Source of the DNA: Armatimonadota bacterium
GTDB taxonomy: Bacteria; Armatimonadota; JADLDR01
Assembly (NCBI GenBank): GCA_020846535.1
Contig: JADLDR010000153.1
Span: forward strand, 1 to 64,000
DNA: 64,000 bases
Reading direction: 5' to 3'
Part shown: piece by piece, positions 42,601 to 50,081 of the stretch
Layout of the letters: every line of letters starts with the position of its first letter
Numbering within the stretch: position 1 is the stretch's first letter
Program-made: the position numbers and the translations under genes
The notes under the pieces: model-generated
The model's input: the letters and a program-made list of their open reading frames with translations, nothing else
What the model was told of the DNA's origin: nothing
The model's database searches: none

Positions 42601-44233
42601 AGCTTTTCTTCGGGTTGAACCAGACGATCTTGCCCTGGAGGCGGGCGAAGCCGCCCTGGAGGCCCATGCGGCTGAATTTGCCCGGCTCAGCGATGGGCAT
42701 TTTCGGCTGGTTGATGATGGAGGGGTCGTTGGGGTCGTTCAAGATATGGGCCATCAGGCAGGCGAGGAGTTTGGTCTGCCGGGTAACGTTGGCGATATTG
42801 ACGTGCTCGAAGGTGTCGAAGGGGGTATCTACCAGGGACCGGGAGTCGTCGATGCTGGTGAAGGCGACGCCGTGGCCACCGGCCATGGTGACCGGCTCGT
42901 TCTCGAAGGCGAACTTGCCGGGCAGGTAGTTGCGCCAGTTCTTGCCGTCGACGGGGTTCACGCCGTCAGCGAAGGCTTTTTTGGAGTCGAAGTTGAGGGC
43001 GTTGCCCACCTTTTCGGCGTTTTCGCGGCAGATGCGGGCGATATCGGAGAAGCGGCTCTGGATGTCCTCCCGGTAGTCGTAGAAGACGCCTTTATAGAAG
43101 ATGCCGACCGACCGGCTCTGGCTGGAGAGGTCCAGGGAGGCGAACAGGTAGATGTCCCACGGGTCGCGCTTCTGGGCATGGAAGACGGAGGGCATCCGGT
43201 CGGAGAGCCAGGCTTTGAATTTTTCGCCGGTTCCGAGCTGGCGGAGCTGGTCGAAGTGGGTCTCCATCCAGTTACGGATCCCGCTCAGGCCCAGGAAGTG
43301 GCCGGAGGTCGCCAGAAAGAGGACAGTGCGCTTGGGCGGATACTTTTTGAAGACTTTCGCCAGTTCGAGGAGGCCGGCCGCGCCGCAGGCGCTTTCCGCG
43401 CCGGGGGAGAGCGCCGGAACGACTGACATGGAATCCATGTAGCTCTCCAGGATGATATACTGGTTCTTGAGCTTGGGGTCGGTCCCTTCGATCCAGCCGG
43501 CGACATTGGAGGCGGTGCGCTTTTCCCAGGGCATGTCGCAGGTGAGATTGGCCTTGACCTCGCGCTGGCCCATGATGGAGGGCAGCACCTGGGCGGCGTC
43601 GGCCTTGCTGATCCAGAAACGCGGGATGGAGAGCGGGATGCCGACGAATTTGCCCTCGCCCTGGCCGCGCATGGTGGTGTCCGGCTCGATGAAAATAACC
43701 GCCTTGGCTCCCAGGCGCGGGGCGTTGAGCCATTCGGAACCGCTGTTGAAGTCCACCAGCACGATGCTGTCCCGGACGGCCTTGCCGTTGTAGCGGGCCA
43801 GCTTGGAGTCTCCGGCGTAGATGATGGGGGCGCTGAGGCCGCCGGGCGGAAGCTGCGAGGTGCGGACCAGGTTCGGCCAGAGGGCATAGACGCGGAAGCG
43901 GCTGCCGCCCACCGTCAGTTCGGAGTTGCGGTCGATAGGGACGGTCGCCTGGTAGGTCTCGCGGACGACTTCGGAGAGGCCGATGGCTTTGAACTGGGCC
44001 TCGATGTAGGCGGCGGCCTGGTCGCTGCCGGGATAGCCGGTGACGCGCGAGGGGTAGCTGGAAAGCTTCTGGATCGTGGCTCGGATGGCCTGAGGGTCTA
44101 CGGCCTGGTACAGCTTCGGGTAGAGGGCGGCGTATTGCTTTTCGATCAAGGCTTTGGTGGCCTCGTCGGTCGTCTGCGCCGACACCGCCGTTACCCATAC
44201 CAGCAGGCATAAACTCCATGCCAGTGTGCGCAT
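39644..44233 (-). CDS. Fusion of a degenerate M28 peptidase domain with an FtsX-type ABC permease
   Basis: 1529 residues with a signal peptide (MRTLAWSLCLLVWVTAVSAQ). Residues about 30-480 are an M28 (aminopeptidase/glutaminyl cyclase) domain with an inserted PA domain. The zinc site looks lost: the HxD motif is Tyr265-Met-Asp267, GADDNASG is GAESACG (279-285) and the Glu-Glu pair is GHFLG (311-315). A beta-rich region follows, three membrane segments near 830-930, then a MacB-like unit: one segment (KARTFLTCTTLILLTFTVLS), a periplasmic core of about 280 residues, three segments ending in VYPARKASEVATP, and a 150-residue cytoplasmic tail. GGGAGG precedes the ATG. It has no ATPase gene beside it; the LolD-type ATPase at the other end of the locus is the nearest candidate. 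Confidence 0.85.
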   Translation of the reverse strand: MRTLAWSLCLLVWVTAVSAQTTDEATKALIEKQYAALYPKLYQAVDPQAIRATIQKLSSYPSRVTGYPGSDQAAAYIEAQFKAIGLSEVVRETYQATVPIDRNSELTVGGSRFRVYALWPNLVRTSQLPPGGLSAPIIYAGDSKLARYNGKAVRDSIVLVDFNSGSEWLNAPRLGAKAVIFIEPDTTMRGQGEGKFVGIPLSIPRFWISKADAAQVLPSIMGQREVKANLTCDMPWEKRTASNVAGWIEGTDPKLKNQYIILESYMDSMSVVPALSPGAESACGAAGLLELAKVFKKYPPKRTVLFLATSGHFLGLSGIRNWMETHFDQLRQLGTGEKFKAWLSDRMPSVFHAQKRDPWDIYLFASLDLSSQSRSVGIFYKGVFYDYREDIQSRFSDIARICRENAEKVGNALNFDSKKAFADGVNPVDGKNWRNYLPGKFAFENEPVTMAGGHGVAFTSIDDSRSLVDTPFDTFEHVNIANVTRQTKLLACLMAHILNDPNDPSIINQPKMPIAEPGKFSRMGLQGGFARLQGKIVWFNPKKSFIPNDPVPHGLAIIQSGNKSYMGVRGNMVEMVNEKGEFVFPGVAPLTAYGWNKPTSLQAYALDSRTGEIVYAPDLGVNGAKAYPLEQQITIGVKDVLLVVFRCVSTSIYDLVDPQGLRTLVQMNVYDGASNGEPRMYGMVLSRPEWYVSYVEDTAVVFSEPGRPEAPTRIKVIMGAGPAATRFVLINSTPKNPEGEGYPVGSGGAIANTSLRVAEDMWNMDEFRINRLAKYRIINEGINKLHADAKRELDLARDSLAKRDYATFDAHARAAWGYESRAYPDVQKTAQDVVRGVLFYMFLMLPFAYFTERLFFGFSDLKRQILVAFGIFGAVFIIFKYVHPAFDITMNPLIVLEAFIMLSLSILVIVLVAGKFEEQLKQLNRQISGVHRADIGRMSIAAAAFSLGISNMRKRKARTFLTCTTLILLTFTVLSFTSIVNVMRFNKVPSPGLPRYNGIMLRTAMWEPLQEPAYRLLKDEFGDTRAVAPRAWFFGSSLGEQSFLTLRRADKAFDAKAAVGLTPDEARVTHPDKALLAGRWFEATDVYAMILPEAIAAGLNIKPEDVGKAKVNFSGVDYTVIGLIANAKFKEIKDLDREPLTPVDFILMQKLTRQGKSMGEAGFREYTHLEPDNAFFIPYRTIMNLGAEIRSIAIDFVTPEEVKNVLQNLMPRLGLNLYAGTEEEGEKRIYRYSSIGGTSTRGVETVFIPILIAALIVLNTMLGSVFERVREIHIFSSIGLAPSHVAMLFIAESMVYAIMGAVAGYLLGQLVARVITLLNVLPGLYLNFSSMSAVLSTIVVVATVLLSTVYPARKASEVATPAIDRSWRVPDPVGDEWTITLPFAVTGDQATGLNGFLSEWFQAYEEYSIGDFVTQDVQTSEFDTQYGKAYRISLMAWLAPFDLGVSQQVALETIPTDMEDVYELQLVIHRQSGDISNWKRVNRRFLNTLRKQFLIWRTLKTDERNRYLVAAAPAGESGMAPQPAMGGGD

Positions 44234-44318
44234 TGCGCTCCTCCCTTCGATGGTGCGGCTCCTGTCCGCTGTGTCAGGAGTTCCTGTGATCGGAAATTAT
44301 CAAGATCATTCGTGAGGT

Positions 44319-44348
44319 ATCATACCATATCCTCCTGCCAATTGGCAA
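44319..44348 (-). promoter_or_regulatory. Promoter of the M28-FtsX gene
   Basis: Minus-strand TTGCCA, 18-bp spacer, TATGAT, about 80 bp upstream of the start codon. Confidence 0.55.
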
Positions 44349-44434
44349 GAGCGGTTTATTTTCCCGGCGGCAGCCGGTCCGGGGGCCGCGAGCGAAGCCT
44401 TTTGCCCTTGTGGGGCCGGTTTTCCTTCGGGTTG

Positions 44435-44457
44435 GCCGCAGCGAGCGACGCTGCGGC
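44435..44457 (-). terminator. GC-rich hairpin after the M16-like operon
   Basis: GCCGCAGCG/CGCTGCGGC, nine pairs with a five-base loop, eleven bases after the stop codon. No T tract follows on the minus strand, so it may only stabilise the 3' end. Confidence 0.35.
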
Positions 44458-44467
44458 GGACGGCGCC

Positions 44468-45811
44468 TCATCCGGGGGCGGGGCAGACCAGGGCGACCTG
44501 GGGGGCGGCCAGGCAGCGGCGGGCGTAGGCTTTCAGGGCCGCCGGGGTGAGGGACTCGATGGCGGCGGGGATACGAGCGGTTTCGGCCCAGCCCGGCCCG
44601 GAGACTTCCGCATAGGCCAGCCAGGCGGCCTGGTCCCGTATCCGCACGGTCCGCATGGCCCAGGCCCCCAGGGTGAAGCGGCGGGCGCGGCTTAAGTCCC
44701 GGGCGGTGAAGCGGCCCTCGGCGGCCTCGGCGAGCGCCCCGGCGAAGGCGCGGCGGATCTCCTGGAAGGCCAGGCGGACCTCTCCGGTGCGGTCGTCGAG
44801 AATATAGGGTTGGATCAGCAGGTAGACGAAGACCGGGGAAGCGGCGGCCCACTGGGGCACGGAAGCCCCGGCGTTAATCTGGCCGCGGGGGTCCAGCGCG
44901 ATGCCGGGCCGCCCTGCCAGGCGGCGCAGCTTCCCGTCCGGGCCCGAGAGGAGGGCCATGAGTACCTGACGGGCCGCGATCTCGGCGGCCGTATGGTCCG
45001 GGGCCCGAAAGGCGGCGAGAATGTAGGAATAGGGCATGGCGGCGGCGCTCCAGGCACCCTGGAGTATCAGGAAGCGGGACCGGGCGAGCGGGGCTGCCGG
45101 AAGGCTTCCGGTCGCCGGGGAGGGTTCGCCGGGCGGCAGGGAGGCGAAGGCGGACCGGATCCAGGCGCGGGCGCGGGCCGGGTCGAAGTCGCCGGAGAGG
45201 GCGAGTACCATCCGGCGGGCGACGAATCTTTGGCGGCTGTAGGCCGAGAGCCACTGGGGGGTCAGCGCCTTCAGGCTCGCCTCGTCGCCTTCCAGGTTCG
45301 GGCGGCCCAGGGGGGAGAAGGGATAGAGGGCCTGGCGCAGCGTTTCGGAACCGAGTCGATAGGGGTCGAGGTCGCGCTGGCGGATCTCGGCAAGGACCGA
45401 CTGGCGGGCCGCTTCAACCGCCCGGTCGGACAGGCCGGGGCGGCGCAGGGCGGCGGCGAACCGCGCCAGGAGGCGCGGGGCGTCCTCGGGCAGGGCGGAA
45501 CCGGCCAGGAGGAGGCTGCCCGGCTGCCAGGCGGCGGCGGAGCGGGATGCGAGCGCCGCGTCCGAACGGGCCGCATCGCCGGGCCAGAGGAGGCGGCTCA
45601 TCAGCAGGCCCGCGCCCGGAACAGGATCCGGGCCGGTCTCGACGAGCAGGGCGGCCCCGATCATGGAGGTGGACCGCTGCGGGGCGAGGACGACGCGCAG
45701 GCCGCCCGGCAGCACGGCACGCAGCGGCGGGGGAGATACGGCGGGCAGGCGAGCGGGCGCGGCACAGAGCGCGGCGGCCCAGAGGAGCCTGAGCAGGCGG
45801 GTTCGGGTCAC
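44468..45811 (-). CDS. M16-like protein without the zinc-binding motif (second of a pair)
   Basis: 447 residues with a signal peptide (LLRLLWAAALCAAPARLPA). The two-lobed M16 plan is present: LRAVLPGGLRVVLAPQRS opens the fold, GASVPQWAAASPVFVYLLIQ and SYILAAFRAPDHTAAEIAA lie in the C-terminal lobe. The HxxEH site expected about 50 residues after the start strand is absent (AGLLMSRLLWPG occupies that place), so it cannot be a classical zinc protease. The GTG chosen has AAAGGA upstream; an in-frame GTG nine codons earlier has no ribosome site. It follows its paralogue by 87 bp. In pairs such as PqqF/PqqG only one partner is usually dead; here both appear so. Confidence 0.8.
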   Translation of the reverse strand: MTRTRLLRLLWAAALCAAPARLPAVSPPPLRAVLPGGLRVVLAPQRSTSMIGAALLVETGPDPVPGAGLLMSRLLWPGDAARSDAALASRSAAAWQPGSLLLAGSALPEDAPRLLARFAAALRRPGLSDRAVEAARQSVLAEIRQRDLDPYRLGSETLRQALYPFSPLGRPNLEGDEASLKALTPQWLSAYSRQRFVARRMVLALSGDFDPARARAWIRSAFASLPPGEPSPATGSLPAAPLARSRFLILQGAWSAAAMPYSYILAAFRAPDHTAAEIAARQVLMALLSGPDGKLRRLAGRPGIALDPRGQINAGASVPQWAAASPVFVYLLIQPYILDDRTGEVRLAFQEIRRAFAGALAEAAEGRFTARDLSRARRFTLGAWAMRTVRIRDQAAWLAYAEVSGPGWAETARIPAAIESLTPAALKAYARRCLAAPQVALVCPAPG

Positions 45812-45898
45812 GGGCTGGCTTTTCCTTTGTGTTGTCACGGTCGGTCTGCGTCCAGGGGCTTCTCCGGCAGAGCGCAGCGCAGAGGGCGCGCGAGGCCC

Positions 45899-47236
45899 TC
45901 AGCGGGTTTCCATCAGGATGCGAGCATAGGGAGCGGTCAAATAGGCGCGGGCGGCACGGCGGACATCGGCGGCGGTGACCCGGTTGATCTGTTCCAGGTA
46001 GGAGACGGCGAAGCGGTAGGTGTCGATGGCCTCGTAAAAACCCAGGGCCGCCGCCTGGCCGGTGAGGGTCTCCGCTTCATAGCGGTAGCTGCGGCGCACC
46101 CACTGCCTGGCCCGGCGCACTTCGTCTTCGGTCACGCCCTCCCCGGCGACGGAACGGAGGAGGGCGGCGATTTCCGATTCGACCTCGGCGGGTCGGGCGC
46201 CGGGCGCAAGGTCGGCCATGATGACGAACATACCCGGATCGCGCTGGGTGAGGTAATCGGTACGGACGGAGCGCACCCAGCCGCGCTCCGCCTGGAGGCG
46301 ACGGCTCAGGCGGCTGCCGGGGCCTTCGCCCAGGAGGGCCAACAGGATATCCAGGGCACAGACCTCCCCTTTCACTCCGGCGGCCCGGAAGGCCATGCCC
46401 AGGGTGCGCCCTTTCTCCTGCCGGGGGCCTGCCGGAACCGACACGTCGGCACGGCGGACGGAGCGCAGCGGGGCCGCCGCCGGAACGGACGGGGCGGCCC
46501 CGCCCGAACGGGGAAGCGTCCCCAGAGCGCGGGCCGCCAGAGATTTCGCCCGGGCGGGCGGCAGAAGGGTCAGCAGGATGAGCGAGCAGTTGGCCGGGGC
46601 CAGCACGCGGCGGGCGAAGCGGCGCAGCCGGTCGGGGGTGAGGGCGCGCAGGGAGGCGGGCGTGCCGGTCGGCGAGAGGCGATAGGGATGCGCCCCGAAG
46701 AGCTGGCGGGCCAGAAGGCGCGGGGCCTGATACTCCGGATCGGCCAGGCGGGGAGCGATCTGGCCTGACAGGGCGGCCTTTTCGGCCTCGACGGCCTCCC
46801 GGGCAAGGGGCGGGGCCGAGAGCGCCCGGCGCAGGCGGCTCAAAATATCGGGCACGGCGCGGTGCGGGAGGGCGCAGGTGAGGTGCATCCAGTCGCGAGA
46901 GGTGTCCCCGGTCAGGGCCCCCCCCCACCCTTCCACCGCCGAAGCCAGCGAATCGGGGCGGTCCGGGCGGGCGAGGAGGCGCTGGAGGAGCGCGGAGGCC
47001 CCGCTGGTGGCCTCGGTTTCGGCGCGGGACCCGGCCCGCACCCATAACGAGACGACCGACACCTGCGGCCCGCCCGGCCCCGTGACGACCCGCAGGCCGT
47101 TCGGAAGGCGGACGGCGTCCAGCGTGTGCGGGTCGAACGCCCCGGCCCGGGCGGGAGCGTGCGGCAGCCCGGTCAGACACAGCAGGCACAGCAGCCGCAG
47201 AACGCGGCCATGAAACACAGATCGCAAGCCGAACAT
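45899..47236 (-). CDS. M16-like protein without the zinc-binding motif (first of a pair)
   Basis: 445 residues with a signal peptide (LCLLCLTGLPHAPARA). LDAVRLPNGLRVVTGPGGPQ and VSLWVRAGSRAE are textbook M16 N-terminal strands, and RLSRRLQAERGWVRSV is the C-terminal substrate-holding block. Where active members have HFLEH, this protein has ASALLQRLLA, so the zinc ligands and the catalytic Glu are missing. It may act as a chaperone-like chamber or peptide-binding scaffold. The ATG lies almost on top of its GGGAGG site. Upstream it is divergent from the phosphodiester glycosidase gene. Confidence 0.82.
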   Translation of the reverse strand: MFGLRSVFHGRVLRLLCLLCLTGLPHAPARAGAFDPHTLDAVRLPNGLRVVTGPGGPQVSVVSLWVRAGSRAETEATSGASALLQRLLARPDRPDSLASAVEGWGGALTGDTSRDWMHLTCALPHRAVPDILSRLRRALSAPPLAREAVEAEKAALSGQIAPRLADPEYQAPRLLARQLFGAHPYRLSPTGTPASLRALTPDRLRRFARRVLAPANCSLILLTLLPPARAKSLAARALGTLPRSGGAAPSVPAAAPLRSVRRADVSVPAGPRQEKGRTLGMAFRAAGVKGEVCALDILLALLGEGPGSRLSRRLQAERGWVRSVRTDYLTQRDPGMFVIMADLAPGARPAEVESEIAALLRSVAGEGVTEDEVRRARQWVRRSYRYEAETLTGQAAALGFYEAIDTYRFAVSYLEQINRVTAADVRRAARAYLTAPYARILMETR

Positions 47237-47418
47237 CCTCCCTGTCTTCCGGGCGGCCTATCCGGGCCGCCCATTTGAGGCTCTATTCGACGCCCGGCGG
47301 CAAGATTCCTTCTTGGCGGGCCGGGAGGGAATCGGGAGGCGGATGGCGAAAGCAAAGAGGGCCGGAGGGCGCGCTTGATCGTCGAGGCAGGGCGTTTGCG
47401 GAGAGCAGGAGGGATTCA

Positions 47419-49173
47419 TTGGCGTTTTCAGGAAAGGCCGGGCGGCGGCTCCGGGCCGCGGTGGCCGGCGTGTGGCTGCTTATAGGAGCCGTCGCCGGAG
47501 GGGTCTGGGGCGCGGACACAGTTTATCGCAGGCATCTGGCACCGGGCGTGGCGCTGGAACAACGGCTTCGCACCGGGCCGCGGCCGCTGATCGTGACGGC
47601 GTTTCGGGTATCGACCCAAGCGCCGGGGGTGAAGATGCGGGCGGCGCTGGGGGGCGATGCGGTGGCTGGAACGGATGCGACCCGGGGTCGGGAGGCGGTC
47701 AGCCGCCTGGCGGCCCGGCTGGGCGCGCGGGCGGCGGTCAATGCGGATTTCTTTCCCTGGACCGGCGATCCTCTGGGGCTGCATATCACGGGCGGGCAGA
47801 TTGTGAGCGACCCCGATCCCCGCCGGGCCGCGGTCGGCGTCACGGCGGACGGGAGGGTGCTCCTCGATGTCGTCTCCTTCCGGGGCGAGTGCGAGGCCGA
47901 AGGGCAGGCGGTGGCGCTGACCGGGATCAATCGCGCCCGGCAGGAGGGGGACCTGATCCTTTACACACCCGCCTACGGCCCCTCCACCCTGACAGATGCC
48001 CAAGGCGTCGAGGTCCGACTAGGAACCAGCGCGGCGGGCTTTCGGTCCGGCAGCGCCATCCGGGGCGAGGTGATCGAAGCACCGACCGGGAAGGGCAATG
48101 CGCCGATCCCGGCGGACGGGTGCGTCCTGTCGGCCCGGGGAGCGGCGGCAGGCTTCTTAGACCGGCTGGAGGCCGGCGCGGCGGTGACGATTCGCCTGTC
48201 GCTGAAGGGCGCGCGGCCCGGATGGGATCGGGTGGCGGAGGCGGTCGGGGGCGGGCCGTGGCTGGTGCGGGCGGGGCAGGCGGCCATCGACACCGTGGCG
48301 GAAGGGTTTGACACAAGTTTTGCGGCCACCCGCCACCCGCGCACGGCGGTGGGCGTCACGGCAGGTGGGGAACTGCTCATGGTCGCGGTCGACGGGCGGC
48401 AGGCGATCAGCGCGGGGGCGAGCCTTGCCGAGATGGCCCAGGTGATGCGCGAACTGGGGGCGGTGGAGGCGATCAACCTCGACGGGGGCGGGTCGACCAC
48501 GGCGGTCGCGGAGGGCATGGTGGTCAACAGCCCCTCGGGGGGCGCGGAGCGACCGGTCGCCAATGCGTTGCTGGTGCTTGCGGAAGGGGCCGCCCCGGCC
48601 GAGGCGGCGCTGCCCGACTTGCCGGGCGAGGCGCAGATCCAGTCGGGCAAGACGCTGGCGCTGGGCGGCGGGGCGGCGCAGGCGGCGGGTTCGGGCGCGG
48701 GCAGCGGCGTCTGGGGCGTGCGGGGCGGGATCGGGTTCGTCGACCAAGGCGGGCGGTTCACGGCGGGCCGGGCCGGGGCCGGGCAGGTGGTCTTCCGGGC
48801 CGGGGCCGCGGAGCGCAGCGTGGCGGTGTCGGTGCGACCCGGGGCGGCGGTCCGGCTGACGGCCCGGTGGGCCGAGGACGCTCTCGCCATCCCCAACGTG
48901 AGCCGCGTCCGGGTGGCGGCCTTCGACGCCTTCGGCAACCCCGTGCCGGGCCAGGCGGTGGCCGTCGAGCCGGCCGGAGGGGTGGCGGATGCGGGGACGG
49001 TGACGACCGGAACCAGAGGCGAGGCCGAGGTGACCCTGACCTGGGAATCGCCGCCCGCAGGGCGGAGCGTGGCCGTGCGCTTGCCGGGATCGAAGCCGGT
49101 GACGCTGCGCTACCCGGCTGGGGACGCCTCCGGGAAAACATCCACGGCCCGGGCGGGCACGGCAGCGCCTTAA
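47419..49173 (+). CDS. Phosphodiester glycosidase (NAGPA/DUF2233-like) with a C-terminal Ig-like domain
   Basis: 584 residues. TTG start seven bases after AGGAGGG; membrane-anchored or secreted (VAGVWLLIGAVAGGVWG). The catalytic domain, about residues 35-390, contains RAAVNADFF, HPRTAVGVT and the diagnostic NLDGGGSTTAV. Family members remove sugar-phosphate or sugar-1-phosphodiester caps, for example from teichoic-acid-like or mannose-6-phosphate glycans. The C-terminal 180 residues look like a bacterial Ig-like/invasin domain (AFDAFGNPVPGQAVAVEP). The gene is very GC-rich. It opens a plus-strand run with the sugar isomerase and gnd. Confidence 0.85.
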   Translation: MAFSGKAGRRLRAAVAGVWLLIGAVAGGVWGADTVYRRHLAPGVALEQRLRTGPRPLIVTAFRVSTQAPGVKMRAALGGDAVAGTDATRGREAVSRLAARLGARAAVNADFFPWTGDPLGLHITGGQIVSDPDPRRAAVGVTADGRVLLDVVSFRGECEAEGQAVALTGINRARQEGDLILYTPAYGPSTLTDAQGVEVRLGTSAAGFRSGSAIRGEVIEAPTGKGNAPIPADGCVLSARGAAAGFLDRLEAGAAVTIRLSLKGARPGWDRVAEAVGGGPWLVRAGQAAIDTVAEGFDTSFAATRHPRTAVGVTAGGELLMVAVDGRQAISAGASLAEMAQVMRELGAVEAINLDGGGSTTAVAEGMVVNSPSGGAERPVANALLVLAEGAAPAEAALPDLPGEAQIQSGKTLALGGGAAQAAGSGAGSGVWGVRGGIGFVDQGGRFTAGRAGAGQVVFRAGAAERSVAVSVRPGAAVRLTARWAEDALAIPNVSRVRVAAFDAFGNPVPGQAVAVEPAGGVADAGTVTTGTRGEAEVTLTWESPPAGRSVAVRLPGSKPVTLRYPAGDASGKTSTARAGTAAP

Positions 49174-49221
49174 TGAATGGCTTTGGTTTTCAATGGAATC
49201 AAACATCGAGGAGCGATGAGG

Positions 49222-49986
49222 ATGGAAAACCTGTTGGCATGCAATCTGGGAAGCTATCGGCAGTATGTGGAAACGGCGTACGCGCACCTGCCCTCCATCG
49301 GCGTCCGGCACATCGAGATCGGGCTGCCGAAGCCGGAGGAGGTGGGCGGCATCCTGAAAAAGCTGGAGCCGTACGGGCTGGCGGTGTCCAGCGTTCTGGC
49401 GCGGTTCGATATCGCCAACGAGCGGGCGGCGGCGGAATTCGCGCCCGCGCTGGAGACGGCGCGGGCGCTGGGGGCCGGGGTGGTCTTTATCAGCGTCCAT
49501 GCCGGGGAGTTGCCCAGGCCGGTCGTGTACGAGCGGCTGCGGCGCGCGGGCGATGCGGCCCGGGAAAAGGGCCTCACGATCGCGATGGAGACGCACCCGG
49601 ACCTGGCCACCAACGGCACGGTGGCCCTGGAGACGATGGAGGGGATCGCGCACCCGAATGTCGGGGTGAACTTCGATACGGCCAATATCTATTATTACAA
49701 CGAGGGAACCGATGCCGTGACGGAACTCCAAAAGATCGCCCGGTATGTGGTCAGCGTCCATTTGAAGGACACCAACGGGAAGCCTAAGACATGGTATTTC
49801 CCCACCCTGGGAGAGGGGGTGGTCGATTACAAGAGCGTCTTCACCCTGATGAACGCCGAGGGGATGCGCGGCCCGTTCACGATGGAGATGGAGGGGATCG
49901 AAGGGGAGGCGCTGACCCTGGAGGAAACCCATGCCCGGATGGCCGAGTCGGTCGCCTACTTACGGGGATTGGGCGTGATCGGGTAA
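49222..49986 (+). CDS. Sugar phosphate isomerase/epimerase (TIM barrel)
   Basis: 254 residues, xylose-isomerase-like AP2Ec fold. Metal-ligand motifs expected of the family are visible: HAGE in VFISVHAGEL, AMETHPD, VGVNFDTANI, VVSVHLKD and the final MEMEGIEGE. All main ligand positions are occupied, so it should be active as an epimerase or isomerase on a sugar or inositol. Two in-frame ATGs lie six bases apart; the second has GAGGAG eight bases upstream and is preferred. It lies 48 bp after the phosphodiester glycosidase and may process its product. Confidence 0.87.
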   Translation: MENLLACNLGSYRQYVETAYAHLPSIGVRHIEIGLPKPEEVGGILKKLEPYGLAVSSVLARFDIANERAAAEFAPALETARALGAGVVFISVHAGELPRPVVYERLRRAGDAAREKGLTIAMETHPDLATNGTVALETMEGIAHPNVGVNFDTANIYYYNEGTDAVTELQKIARYVVSVHLKDTNGKPKTWYFPTLGEGVVDYKSVFTLMNAEGMRGPFTMEMEGIEGEALTLEETHARMAESVAYLRGLGVIG

Positions 49987-50081
49987 GAGCGCGGCCTGCT
50001 TTGGAGAGGAGCGGCGCTCATCCAGGCGGATTGGCGGCGGTATCGAGAATGGCATTCCCTATCGGACAGGTGAGGTGACGC

